Below are positions 18,457-25,470 of a stretch of DNA of 64,000 nucleotides, in pieces. The notes beneath the pieces were generated by a model. The model was not told the DNA's origin. It searched no databases and worked only from the letters and a program-made list of their open reading frames with translations. The translations under genes and the position numbers were made by a program. Position 1 is the first letter of the stretch, and every line of letters starts with the position of its first letter. Source of the stretch: a bacterium (GTDB lineage Bacteria; Armatimonadota; Fimbriimonadia; Fimbriimonadales; Fimbriimonadaceae); the NCBI GenBank assembly GCA_027485645.1, contig JAIXQR010000007.1, positions 62,001 to 126,000 of the forward strand, read 5' to 3'.

Positions 18457-18515
18457 GGCTTCCTGCTACATTCTCCTTGATATGTGGACTTTTGTCTATC
18501 TATTTTCTAGTATGA

Positions 18516-18986
18516 TTACGAAACGGCGATGGTTGCGCGGCCGCTGACATCGTTGACGATGCCGATGAAATCATCGAGAGTTTCGAAGTCGCGATACACG
18601 CTCGCAAAGCGAACGTAAGCGACTTGATCGATGCGGCGAAGCTCTCGGAGGACGCGCTCTCCGATAGCTTGGGTGGGCACTTCTTCATCGGCTTCGATAA
18701 ATAGGTCCCGTTCGATGCGTTGTACGGCAGCGCGGAGGTCCTCAATCGGAATTCGGCGCTTGCGGCAAGCGAGGAGAAGTGAATTCATCACCTTGTCTCG
18801 GTCGAACTCTTCTCGCGATCGATCACGCTTCACGACAAATAGTCGCGGCCTTTCGGCTTTTTCGAACGTCGTGAATCTTCGTCCGCATCCCGTGCACTCA
18901 CGGCGACGTCGAACGGAGTCGCCTTCGAGCGATGGACGGGAATCCAGCACTCGCTGATCGACATAACCACAGAACGGACAACGCAC
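18516..18986 (-). CDS. nrdR: Transcriptional repressor NrdR
   Basis: 156 aa repressor of ribonucleotide reductase genes. The N-terminal zinc ribbon VRCPFCG ... CTGCGRRFTTFE and the ATP-cone (RDRSREEFDRDKVMNSLLLAC onward) that senses ATP/dATP are both present, and the C-terminal YVRFASVYRDFET is the family signature. I choose GTG 18986, not ATG 19010: it puts RCPFCG at the start as in known NrdR, has GGAG 10 bases upstream, and leaves the predicted transcription start outside the coding region. It is the first gene of the nrdR-nrdJ operon and is likely autoregulated through two upstream boxes. Confidence 0.95.
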   Translation of the reverse strand: MRCPFCGYVDQRVLDSRPSLEGDSVRRRRECTGCGRRFTTFEKAERPRLFVVKRDRSREEFDRDKVMNSLLLACRKRRIPIEDLRAAVQRIERDLFIEADEEVPTQAIGERVLRELRRIDQVAYVRFASVYRDFETLDDFIGIVNDVSGRATIAVS

Positions 18987-19001
18987 TTTCTTTAGACTCC
19001 A

Positions 19002-19017
19002 ACCCAACATATTGGGT
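19002..19017 (-). promoter_or_regulatory. NrdR box 2 (downstream)
   Basis: 16-mer ACCCAATATGTTGGGT on the minus strand fits the NrdR box consensus at 13 of 16 positions and is part of an 18-bp near-perfect palindrome (19001-19018). It covers the predicted transcription start, so occupancy would block initiation. Confidence 0.8.
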
Positions 19018-19024
19018 TACAGAC

Positions 19025-19054
19025 ATTATCCAACCACAAGCGGTTGTGTGTCAA
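19025..19054 (-). promoter_or_regulatory. Sigma70-type promoter of nrdR-nrdJ
   Basis: On the minus strand: -35 TTGACA (19054-19049), an 18-base spacer, and -10 GATAAT (19030-19025). The predicted start of transcription is near 19018, directly at the downstream NrdR box. The near-consensus hexamers make this one of the best promoters in the window. Confidence 0.85.
19034..19049 (-). promoter_or_regulatory. NrdR box 1 (upstream)
   Basis: 16-mer ACACAACCGCTTGTGG on the minus strand fits the NrdR box consensus acaCwAtATaTwGtgt at 11 of 16 positions, with the outer arms conserved and a GC-rich centre. It lies in the promoter spacer. It is separated from box 2 by exactly 16 bases (32 bp centre to centre), the spacing described for paired NrdR boxes. 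Confidence 0.7.
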
Positions 19055-19130
19055 GCATAAATTTTCCGAATGTTTGACGCAACTTTTCCACGGAGTTTTC
19101 CAGGTTCGAGGGTTGCTAACGGGTTTTCCC

Positions 19131-20141
19131 TTAGCTTTCGCACAATTGGTGGATAAGGTCGGCGCGGGTGGTCCCTGCCGCGTCCTCACCCAAAGTTGGC
19201 CGTAGTTCGAGAGAGGCCAACACGTGATCGACCGAAAGCACGGTCGCAGGGAAGGTGGAAAGTTTTTCGGCCGCCGCCCAGCGAATCCAGCCGAGGATTC
19301 GAACCGAGTCGGCAAGCGACAAAGTCCGGTTCGCGAGCGCAAAATCTCGCGCTTGATCGGCTCGGGTTCGCAATTGTCCGCTCAGCCGGTCCTCACGGGC
19401 AATCCGCTCTTGCTGGACGAGATACTCGCATGCGCCGCGAAACTCGGCGTCTTCTTCTCGCAAAACGCTCACCTGCAAAAACGCGCCGATCGCCCGGCTC
19501 GATTCGCCAAAAAGCCCGCGGACAACGATGTTCTTGGTTGCAAGCGCTTGCAGGACGGATGGTAGACGTTTGGAGTGGGCGAGGCCGATGAGGTGGAAGA
19601 AAATGCTGGTCCGGCGGCCAGATCCGCAGTTTGGCGGGGAAGCCGCGAGGTACCCGTGTTTCGCGTGCGTGCAGAAATCCAACTTGGCACTCATCCGCTT
19701 GATGAGGCCGGAGACTAGTGGGCTAGCGGCATCTAGATTCCAGCCGCCAAGAATTGCCTGCGCCCGAACGTGGTCCTCTTCGTTTACCATCACGCAAAGG
19801 CTGCGTTCTGTATTTGTCAGGAGCGCTCGACCCGGCAAGGTCCAGGGAAACTCTGGGCTCACCAGCCGGGAAGCCACCAAATAGTCGCGCTCTGCATTCG
19901 TGAGGTTTTTTGTGGACTCAAACTTCTCCGACTCGGTGGCCGAAAGCACATCCGCCATGATGCCGTTGAGCTCTTCTGGCTCGGCAAAAGTCGGGAACCG
20001 GTGACCGACGAGGTTTCGCATAATCCGAACGCGCGTGCTCAGGCAGACGTCTCGGTGCGGGCCCTCTTGGGTGAGCCAAAGCGGTTTCGGCATGGATTTT
20101 AAGACCATGCGCTGCCAGCTTTCAGGATTTGGTTGGCTCAT
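19131..20141 (-). CDS. McsB-like guanidino (protein-arginine) kinase homologue
   Basis: 336 aa ATP:guanido phosphotransferase homologue, closest in layout to the bacterial protein arginine kinase McsB, which tags proteins for ClpC. Visible motifs: STRVRIMRNL (about 38-47, phosphate-binding arginines), NEEDHVRAQ (about 119, catalytic Glu), HGYLAASPPNCGSGRRTS (about 157-174) and RGLFGESSRAIGAFLQVS (about 206). The catalytic Cys expected before PTN in family members is Ser here (A-S-P-P-N), with a Cys four residues further on. It is the last gene of the TetR operon. No mcsA is adjacent. Kinase activity is therefore uncertain. Confidence 0.75.
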   Translation of the reverse strand: MSQPNPESWQRMVLKSMPKPLWLTQEGPHRDVCLSTRVRIMRNLVGHRFPTFAEPEELNGIMADVLSATESEKFESTKNLTNAERDYLVASRLVSPEFPWTLPGRALLTNTERSLCVMVNEEDHVRAQAILGGWNLDAASPLVSGLIKRMSAKLDFCTHAKHGYLAASPPNCGSGRRTSIFFHLIGLAHSKRLPSVLQALATKNIVVRGLFGESSRAIGAFLQVSVLREEDAEFRGACEYLVQQERIAREDRLSGQLRTRADQARDFALANRTLSLADSVRILGWIRWAAAEKLSTFPATVLSVDHVLASLELRPTLGEDAAGTTRADLIHQLCES

Positions 20142-20793
20142 TGGGCTTCGATATTGTGAACGGAGAATGGTCAACGATGCCGCTGCAAATCATCATGAGG
20201 ACTTGGCCGACCGCCCTCGCTTGAGCTTCTGGGGCAGAAATTCCAACGGCAGGAAGTGCCCCGTTGGTCGTAATCGACGCCAGCCCATGGACGGTTGACC
20301 ACGCAAAAAGTGCGAGTTCTCGGTTCAACTCGGGATTTTCGTTTCCTCGCATGCGACGAATGGCATCGTGCAACAAGCCAAACGCGGCCGTCGCTTTCTG
20401 CTCCAGCCCGGCGTGGCGATGAAGGTTGGGAAACGGAGTTTCGAACATCAGCCGGTACTGCAACGGTTTCACGCGAGCGTAGGTGAGGTACCGCTGACCG
20501 ATCTCGCCAAGGTCCTGCTGCGGATCTTCGGCCAGCGGTCTGGCATGAAGGAAGCTGGCAAAGTCATCGAACGCGCGCCCAATGACTTCGGCCAAAAGAT
20601 CCTCACGATTCGGAAAGTGCTTATATGGCGCCTGGTGTGAAATCGATAGCCGACGCGCCACTTCGCGGAGGCTCAGCTTGTCGACACCGTCCGTGGCAAT
20701 GATGTTCAAAGCCTCTTGGATGCACGCTTCTCGCACGCCGAGGCCCGTTCGATCTGCCCGGGTTGGGTTTGGAAGTTCCGCCATCGGTGACAT
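20122..20793 (-). CDS. TetR-family transcriptional regulator
   Basis: 223 aa TetR regulator. The helix-turn-helix lies near residues 20-65 (IQEALNIIATDGVDKLSLRE ... SISHQAPYKHFPNREDLLAEV), followed by a ligand-binding domain with the WHG-like pattern (ALFAWSTVHGLASI). The coding frame stays open for 82 more codons into the upstream SDR gene, but I start at ATG 20793, which lies 5 bases after the SDR stop and just before the HTH. It is co-transcribed with SDR and the Fe-S/SCP2 gene and probably binds the palindrome at 22947-22973. Confidence 0.9.
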   Translation of the reverse strand: MSPMAELPNPTRADRTGLGVREACIQEALNIIATDGVDKLSLREVARRLSISHQAPYKHFPNREDLLAEVIGRAFDDFASFLHARPLAEDPQQDLGEIGQRYLTYARVKPLQYRLMFETPFPNLHRHAGLEQKATAAFGLLHDAIRRMRGNENPELNRELALFAWSTVHGLASITTNGALPAVGISAPEAQARAVGQVLMMICSGIVDHSPFTISKPNEPTKS

Positions 20794-20798
20794 CAAGT

Positions 20799-21593
20799 CT
20801 ACGACTTTCCGTAATTTGAGAGTCCCGCCATCACCTGCTTCATGATGTGCACGCGCCATGGTCGCGGGCAGGTGAAGAGCGAGTAGCTGAGCACCTTCGA
20901 AAGGACGCCGGGAATCACCAAGGACCGCCGGCCAAGCGCTTGCAAAGAAGCCTTGGCGACCTGCTCGGCGGTCGCGCCAGCCTTGATCGTCATGTTGGCC
21001 CGCTTCTCGAACGCGGTCAGAACCGGACCAGGAGCGCAACTCAGCACGTCAGCCCCATTCGATTTCCATTCCAGCGACAGTGCTTCGGCCAACGACTGAA
21101 CGAACGCCTTGCTCGCAGCATAAACCGCTGAGTTCGGTACCCCCTGCCAAGCGAGCAGGCTCGATAACAGAATGACTCCGCCTCGGCGCTGTGCATTTAG
21201 CCTTGACCCGATGGCGTGAGTCAGTGTCATCAGGGCATCGCAGTTCACGCTCAACATGTTCTGGTGATCCGCTATATCCGCGGCAAGAAACGGTCCCGAC
21301 GAACCGAACCCGGCCGAGGCTACGAGCAGTCCGACTTCGAGATCTTTGGTGCCTTCAATGACTTTATTCACGCCAAGGCCCTCTGACAGGTCGGCGGCAA
21401 TGACGCGAACTTGGACCGAATGAGCCTTCCGCAAAATCGACTCCAGGTTCGTCAGTGCCGCTTCGTTCCTCGCGACCAAGACGACGTTTATCCCGCTCGC
21501 AGCGAGTTCGATGGCGAATGCCTCTCCGATGCCAGAGGATGCGCCGGTGACAATGGCCCAAGGGCCGTATCGAGATTTGAGGTGGTTGTTCAT
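20799..21593 (-). CDS. Short-chain dehydrogenase/reductase (SDR)
   Basis: 264 aa classical SDR oxidoreductase using NAD(P)H. Cofactor motif TGASSGIG at about residue 16; D-L-S after the third strand; ASAGFG in place of N-A-G; catalytic Ser in LLSSLL and YAASK (Tyr and Lys) at about 158. A C-terminal extension (PGVLSKVLSYSLFTCPRPW...) looks like those of membrane- or lipid-associated SDRs. It lies between the Fe-S/SCP2 gene (6-base gap) and the TetR gene. A lipid-type substrate is an inference from the SCP2 neighbour. Confidence 0.9.
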   Translation of the reverse strand: MNNHLKSRYGPWAIVTGASSGIGEAFAIELAASGINVVLVARNEAALTNLESILRKAHSVQVRVIAADLSEGLGVNKVIEGTKDLEVGLLVASAGFGSSGPFLAADIADHQNMLSVNCDALMTLTHAIGSRLNAQRRGGVILLSSLLAWQGVPNSAVYAASKAFVQSLAEALSLEWKSNGADVLSCAPGPVLTAFEKRANMTIKAGATAEQVAKASLQALGRRSLVIPGVLSKVLSYSLFTCPRPWRVHIMKQVMAGLSNYGKS

Positions 21594-21599
21594 CTTGAA

Positions 21600-22925
21600 T
21601 TAGCCCGGGAAGCATTTACCAAAAGCGATCAGGTGTTTGGGATTGCCGCGCAGCCGGAGTGATCGTGTCAATAGCAAATTCGGTAGGGAACGGCGCTTTG
21701 CGACAAAGTCCACCCAAGCCCGCGAGTCCGCCGTAACGGACAAATCGGGCGTGCCGTTGTGGGCGTGCTCGATCTCAAGCTTCTGGTTCTCAATCGTAAA
21801 GGTCATTTGCGCCGGTTCGGTCCCCGTAAAGGTGAAATGAATCCGGAGCTTGAGGCCGCGAGCCTTTCCTCGCTGGAATCCAAGCGGCATGATTTCCAGA
21901 AGTTTGGCCAGCGACTTTGGACGGAGGCCGCTACCGATGTGCCGGACCCGTTTGTGCGGGAAGCGCTTCTGGACATAAGCATCCGCGTCACTTCCTGGCA
22001 CGACATAGATGGGCTCTTCTTTCTCCTGAAGCGGATTTAAGACGTCCTTAATGAACTTCGCTTTGTTTCGGAGAAACGGTCCGATGACGTCCTCACCGGC
22101 AGGGCAAGCGGCAACGCAGTAGGCCGATTTGTAATTCGCGCCGAACGACAAGCTTTGCCAGAGGGATGCCGTTTCGGTGTCTTCGAACTTGCTTTGGTAT
22201 TCCCGCCGGTTTTTGCTATCGGCCACCGTATCCACCCAGTCAATAAACCCGCCAAAGAACTCGCGGTAGTTGTGGTTGAGGCAGGCAACCGAATCAAAGT
22301 GCCCATCTGGGGCGATCGCGCCTACCGGACAGGCCGCGACGCACAGCTTGCATTCAAGGCAAGGATTGTAATCGATGGGTTGGCTTTCTTCCGTCGGCGC
22401 GGTGTCGATAAGAATGCTGTCCAGCAAGATGAAGTTGCCAAAGATCGGATGGATCACGTTTCGGTGGATCCCCATTTTCCCCATGCCCGCAGCTTCGGCG
22501 ACCACCTTGTGAGCGACGATCCAACTCCTTCCAGGCAACTCCGTCATTTCCATCGGAAATCCGGCGGCGGTCGGTAAGGACCTTATTCCTCGCTCCCGCA
22601 GCGCTTTCGAAATGTTCCGAGCAACGTGATTCACTTCTTGCGTGGCCGAATGAAATTCTTGGTTTGCGAGACTTCTCTTCGTGGAGCGCACGGCTTCGGG
22701 AGACATTCGAATCACGATCGAGATCACGGCCTGGGTCGAGGGCAGCGCCTGGAGGACGTATGGACGTTCCGTGTCGAGCTCGGGCCGGTCAAGCAAAACG
22801 ACTCCCGCATCATCGGCACCGCAATCAAGGCAAAGCTGGCGAAGTTCCTTCAAGCTGATTGGCGCCGGTTCTGGTTGCGAGGGCTGAGCCTTCACGTTGC
22901 GGATGGTTGGATGATCCAATTTCAT
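21600..22925 (-). CDS. 4Fe-4S protein (QueG/reductive-dehalogenase-like) with C-terminal SCP2 domain
   Basis: 441 aa protein. The N-terminal two thirds resemble epoxyqueuosine-reductase-like or corrinoid Fe-S reductases, with a 4Fe-4S motif C-L-E-C-K-L-C-V-A-A-C-P-V-G-A-I at about 200 and further Cys in VACLNHN and YCVAACPAGED. The last ~90 residues (LRIHFTFTGTEPAQMTFTIE ... DSRAWVDFV) look like an SCP2 sterol-carrier fold, which binds lipids. The ATG at 22925 is chosen because earlier in-frame codons fall inside the operator. It is first in the operon with the SDR, TetR and McsB-like genes. This fusion is not a canonical QueG. Confidence 0.7.
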   Translation of the reverse strand: MKLDHPTIRNVKAQPSQPEPAPISLKELRQLCLDCGADDAGVVLLDRPELDTERPYVLQALPSTQAVISIVIRMSPEAVRSTKRSLANQEFHSATQEVNHVARNISKALRERGIRSLPTAAGFPMEMTELPGRSWIVAHKVVAEAAGMGKMGIHRNVIHPIFGNFILLDSILIDTAPTEESQPIDYNPCLECKLCVAACPVGAIAPDGHFDSVACLNHNYREFFGGFIDWVDTVADSKNRREYQSKFEDTETASLWQSLSFGANYKSAYCVAACPAGEDVIGPFLRNKAKFIKDVLNPLQEKEEPIYVVPGSDADAYVQKRFPHKRVRHIGSGLRPKSLAKLLEIMPLGFQRGKARGLKLRIHFTFTGTEPAQMTFTIENQKLEIEHAHNGTPDLSVTADSRAWVDFVAKRRSLPNLLLTRSLRLRGNPKHLIAFGKCFPG

Positions 22926-22946
22926 GAGCCACCGACACCCTACCAC

Positions 22947-22973
22947 GTCTTGGTAGACACTGTCTACCAAGAC
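22947..22973 (-). promoter_or_regulatory. 27-bp perfect palindrome, likely TetR operator
   Basis: Arms gtcttggtagaca / tgtctaccaagac (13 bp, no mismatch) around one central C. It lies 21 bases upstream of the first gene of an operon that encodes a TetR regulator, which makes autoregulation the simplest reading. Length and symmetry are typical of TetR-family operators. Confidence 0.85.
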
Positions 22974-23005
22974 TTCAGTTTTTAGGACCAGAGGTCTGTT
23001 GGGGA

Positions 23006-24250
23006 CTACGGAGTGCCGAGTTGGGCGGCGAGTTCTTTCATGAAGAACTCACAGTCGGTCACGATTCCAACCGCCTGGTGCGTGCCGCGGTCGGTGAGTT
23101 TGATCACGGTGTCGGCGTCCGAGTCAACGCAGTATGTTTTGACCTTGGCCGGAAGAATGTTGCCCGTGGCAACGCTATGCAATGTAGTGGCGACCATCAA
23201 GCAAACGCCAACGTTGCCAACATGCTCGCGCATCGTGTCCACCGCAAGCACGTTGTCCGTAATGACATCGGGCAGGGGACCATCATCTCGAATGGACCCG
23301 CAGAGAACGAACGGCGTGCCGGTTTGGATGCATGCATGCATTGCGCCCGCGGTGATCAGGCCCGTCTCGACGGCAGCGCGGATGCTTCCGGCCCGGCGAA
23401 CTCGGTTTATGGCGCGAAGATGGTGGGTGTGCCCGTGCGTCTTGCTTTGTCCGGTGCCGAGATCAACGCCGAGGGATGTGCCCAGCATCTCCGACTCAAT
23501 ATCATGCGCCGCTAAGGCGTTTCCTGCGAACAGAAGATTGATCCAGCCGTCTCGAATCAGGCTGGCCAGGACCGGTCCGCAGCCGGAGTGGATGATGGCC
23601 GGACCGCCGACGAGCAGCACCTTTTCGCCTTTAGCCCGCGCTTCGCGAATATGGGCGGCAGCCTGAGCGATCATCCGCGACTTCGGTCGTTCGGAGCTGA
23701 TGTCGTTGCTCATGAAGCGAAACGCTTCTTGTTCATCGGATTCTTCGGTCTCGGGGCTCACTCGCACGCCGTCCCAGCCCACGACGAGTAGGTCGCCTTT
23801 GATGACCCGGTGCATCGGGCACGTTTCGGCGCGCCAGCGGCCCTGGTCTTGCCAAACGCGGATGCCACAGTCCATCTCCAGCCGTTCCACATCGATCCGG
23901 TGCCCATCAATCAGAACCTGGGTGGGGAAGTTGGTAGTGCTGTGGAAGTCCTCCGGGAGTACGCCATCCTGTTCCGCTTCGGCGAGTTGGGCATTGTCGA
24001 GCGAGAAGGTGGCCCCCAGCGGTCGCAGCGCTTCGAGCGTTTCGTTGAGGCGATCCATCGTGTCGGCGGAGATCACGATCTCGATGATGGAGGGCATTTG
24101 ACTCCACTCGCCGACCAAGAATTTCTTCGTGGCAAATTGGACTCCGTGCTCATTCAGGAGATCTAGGACGCGGCTCAGAAGATTCTTATCCAAAAGATCG
24201 CCATGAAGGCTAATGCGCTCGGTAACCACAACATAGTGTAGCGTCCACAT
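23006..24250 (-). CDS. TIGR00300/archaeal-type ornithine cyclodeaminase-like protein
   Basis: 414 aa protein of the LOR/SDH-bifunctional-like family (TIGR00300), related to the archaeal ornithine cyclodeaminase that converts ornithine to proline plus ammonia with NAD. N-terminal domain: ERISLHGDLLDKNLLSRVLD and PTQVLIDGH (about 113). NAD-binding-like region: VLLVGGPAIIHSGCGPVLASLI (about 212), then LLFAGNALAAHDIE and a H-x-H-H motif (THGHTHHLRAINRVRRAGS). C-terminal half: PFVLCGSIRDDGPLPDV. Start ATG 24250; a GTG at 24229 is an alternative. It is divergent from pheS. Confidence 0.75.
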   Translation of the reverse strand: MWTLHYVVVTERISLHGDLLDKNLLSRVLDLLNEHGVQFATKKFLVGEWSQMPSIIEIVISADTMDRLNETLEALRPLGATFSLDNAQLAEAEQDGVLPEDFHSTTNFPTQVLIDGHRIDVERLEMDCGIRVWQDQGRWRAETCPMHRVIKGDLLVVGWDGVRVSPETEESDEQEAFRFMSNDISSERPKSRMIAQAAAHIREARAKGEKVLLVGGPAIIHSGCGPVLASLIRDGWINLLFAGNALAAHDIESEMLGTSLGVDLGTGQSKTHGHTHHLRAINRVRRAGSIRAAVETGLITAGAMHACIQTGTPFVLCGSIRDDGPLPDVITDNVLAVDTMREHVGNVGVCLMVATTLHSVATGNILPAKVKTYCVDSDADTVIKLTDRGTHQAVGIVTDCEFFMKELAAQLGTP

Positions 24251-24285
24251 CTAAGGAAAGCCCATCGTGTCAAAATGAGCGACTG

Positions 24286-25293
24286 ATGGAAAACGTAGGT
24301 TCGCTGGTACTGGCGGCAGAGCAGGAAATCACCGCCGCGGCATCTACGGCCGATCTCAAGCACATTGAGATCAAATATCTCGGCAAGAATGGGCTGATCA
24401 CTTCGCTCATGCGCCAAATGGGCTCCTTGTCCGCCGAAGAAAAACCAGCGTTCGGTGCGGCCGTGAACACGGCAAAAGCAACGGTTCAGCAAGCGATCGA
24501 CGATCGATTCACCGCGTTACGCTTCGTCGAGCTGGCGGCGCGATTTGAAGCGGAAAAGATCGACGTCACGATGCCGGGACGACAGACCCGCGTTGGCTAC
24601 GCCCACATCCTGCACCTCACCACGCTTAAGATCAAGCGCGTGCTTGGAGGGCTTGGATTTCGCTACGAAGAGGGCCCCGAGCTAGAAGACTTCAAGTACA
24701 ACTTCGACGCGCTGAACTACCCTCCGGACCACCCGGCGATGGACGATCAGGACACGTTCTACGTCGCAGACGATCTGGTTTTGCGAACCCAGTGCACGGC
24801 GCTCCAAGGGCGAATTTTTGCCAACGAGAAACCGCCACTCCGAGTTTTCACGGTCGGAAGGACCTTCCGGAACGAAGCGGTCGACCGAACGCATAACCAC
24901 ACCTTCCACCAAGTCGACTGCTTCATGATCGACGAGAACGTTTCCATGGCGCACCTGAAAGGGACGTTGGGCACCTTCGCACGAGCGATGTTTGGACCCG
25001 AGGTTAAGGTTCGATTCCGCCCTGACTTCTTCCCGTTCGTGGAGCCAGGCGTGGACTACGCCATCTCGTCACCGAAGCTCTTCAACGGCCGTTGGGTCGA
25101 GCTTGGTGGTGCGGGCTTGATCCATCCGAACATTCTCGAGGCCAACGGAATCGACCCTCAGAAGTATTCCGGGTTCGCATTCGGCCTTGGGGTCGAGCGA
25201 ATTCCGATGATGGCGTACGGCGTGGACGACCTCCGGCTGTTTCTTGAGAACGATTTGAGGTTCTTGAGTCAATTCCAAGGAATCGCCGCCTAG
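24286..25293 (+). CDS. pheS: Phenylalanine-tRNA ligase subunit alpha
   Basis: 335 aa catalytic subunit of the (alpha-beta)2 phenylalanyl-tRNA synthetase. The N-terminal coiled-coil (about 1-85) contacts the tRNA. The class II core follows, with motif 2 FTVGRTFRNEAVDRTHNHTFHQVD (about 188-211) and motif 3 GFAFGLGVERIPMMAYGVDD (about 300). Length is normal. No Shine-Dalgarno sits at the usual distance; a 3-codon ORF (ATG AGC GAC TGA) ends on its start codon as TGATG. Its partner pheT lies beyond an intervening desaturase gene. Confidence 0.97.
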   Translation: MENVGSLVLAAEQEITAAASTADLKHIEIKYLGKNGLITSLMRQMGSLSAEEKPAFGAAVNTAKATVQQAIDDRFTALRFVELAARFEAEKIDVTMPGRQTRVGYAHILHLTTLKIKRVLGGLGFRYEEGPELEDFKYNFDALNYPPDHPAMDDQDTFYVADDLVLRTQCTALQGRIFANEKPPLRVFTVGRTFRNEAVDRTHNHTFHQVDCFMIDENVSMAHLKGTLGTFARAMFGPEVKVRFRPDFFPFVEPGVDYAISSPKLFNGRWVELGGAGLIHPNILEANGIDPQKYSGFAFGLGVERIPMMAYGVDDLRLFLENDLRFLSQFQGIAA

Positions 25294-25470
25294 GCTCGGA
25301 AAAGGGAAGACGAAAACCGCTAGAATGAGTAGTACAGCACGTAAAACACGTTCAGTAGCTGCATTCACCTTTGGCCGAGGGTGCACCGGGATGAAGGCAG
25401 AGTTGATGACACATCCGAGTGATGATGATGCAATGCATCTTCGAGAGTGGTCACACCAGGACTTATTGAA
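25294..25470. other. 177-bp gap between pheS and desaturase
   Basis: No gene or hairpin terminator is seen. It contains a TAGAAT that could be a -10 box near 25321 and a GTG (25447) in frame with the desaturase. A promoter for the desaturase is likely but not clearly defined. Confidence 0.3.

Noticed and set aside
20794-21039. Extended N-terminus of the TetR protein
   Set aside because: Would overlap the SDR gene for ~240 bases; ATG 20793 fits the HTH start and operon spacing.
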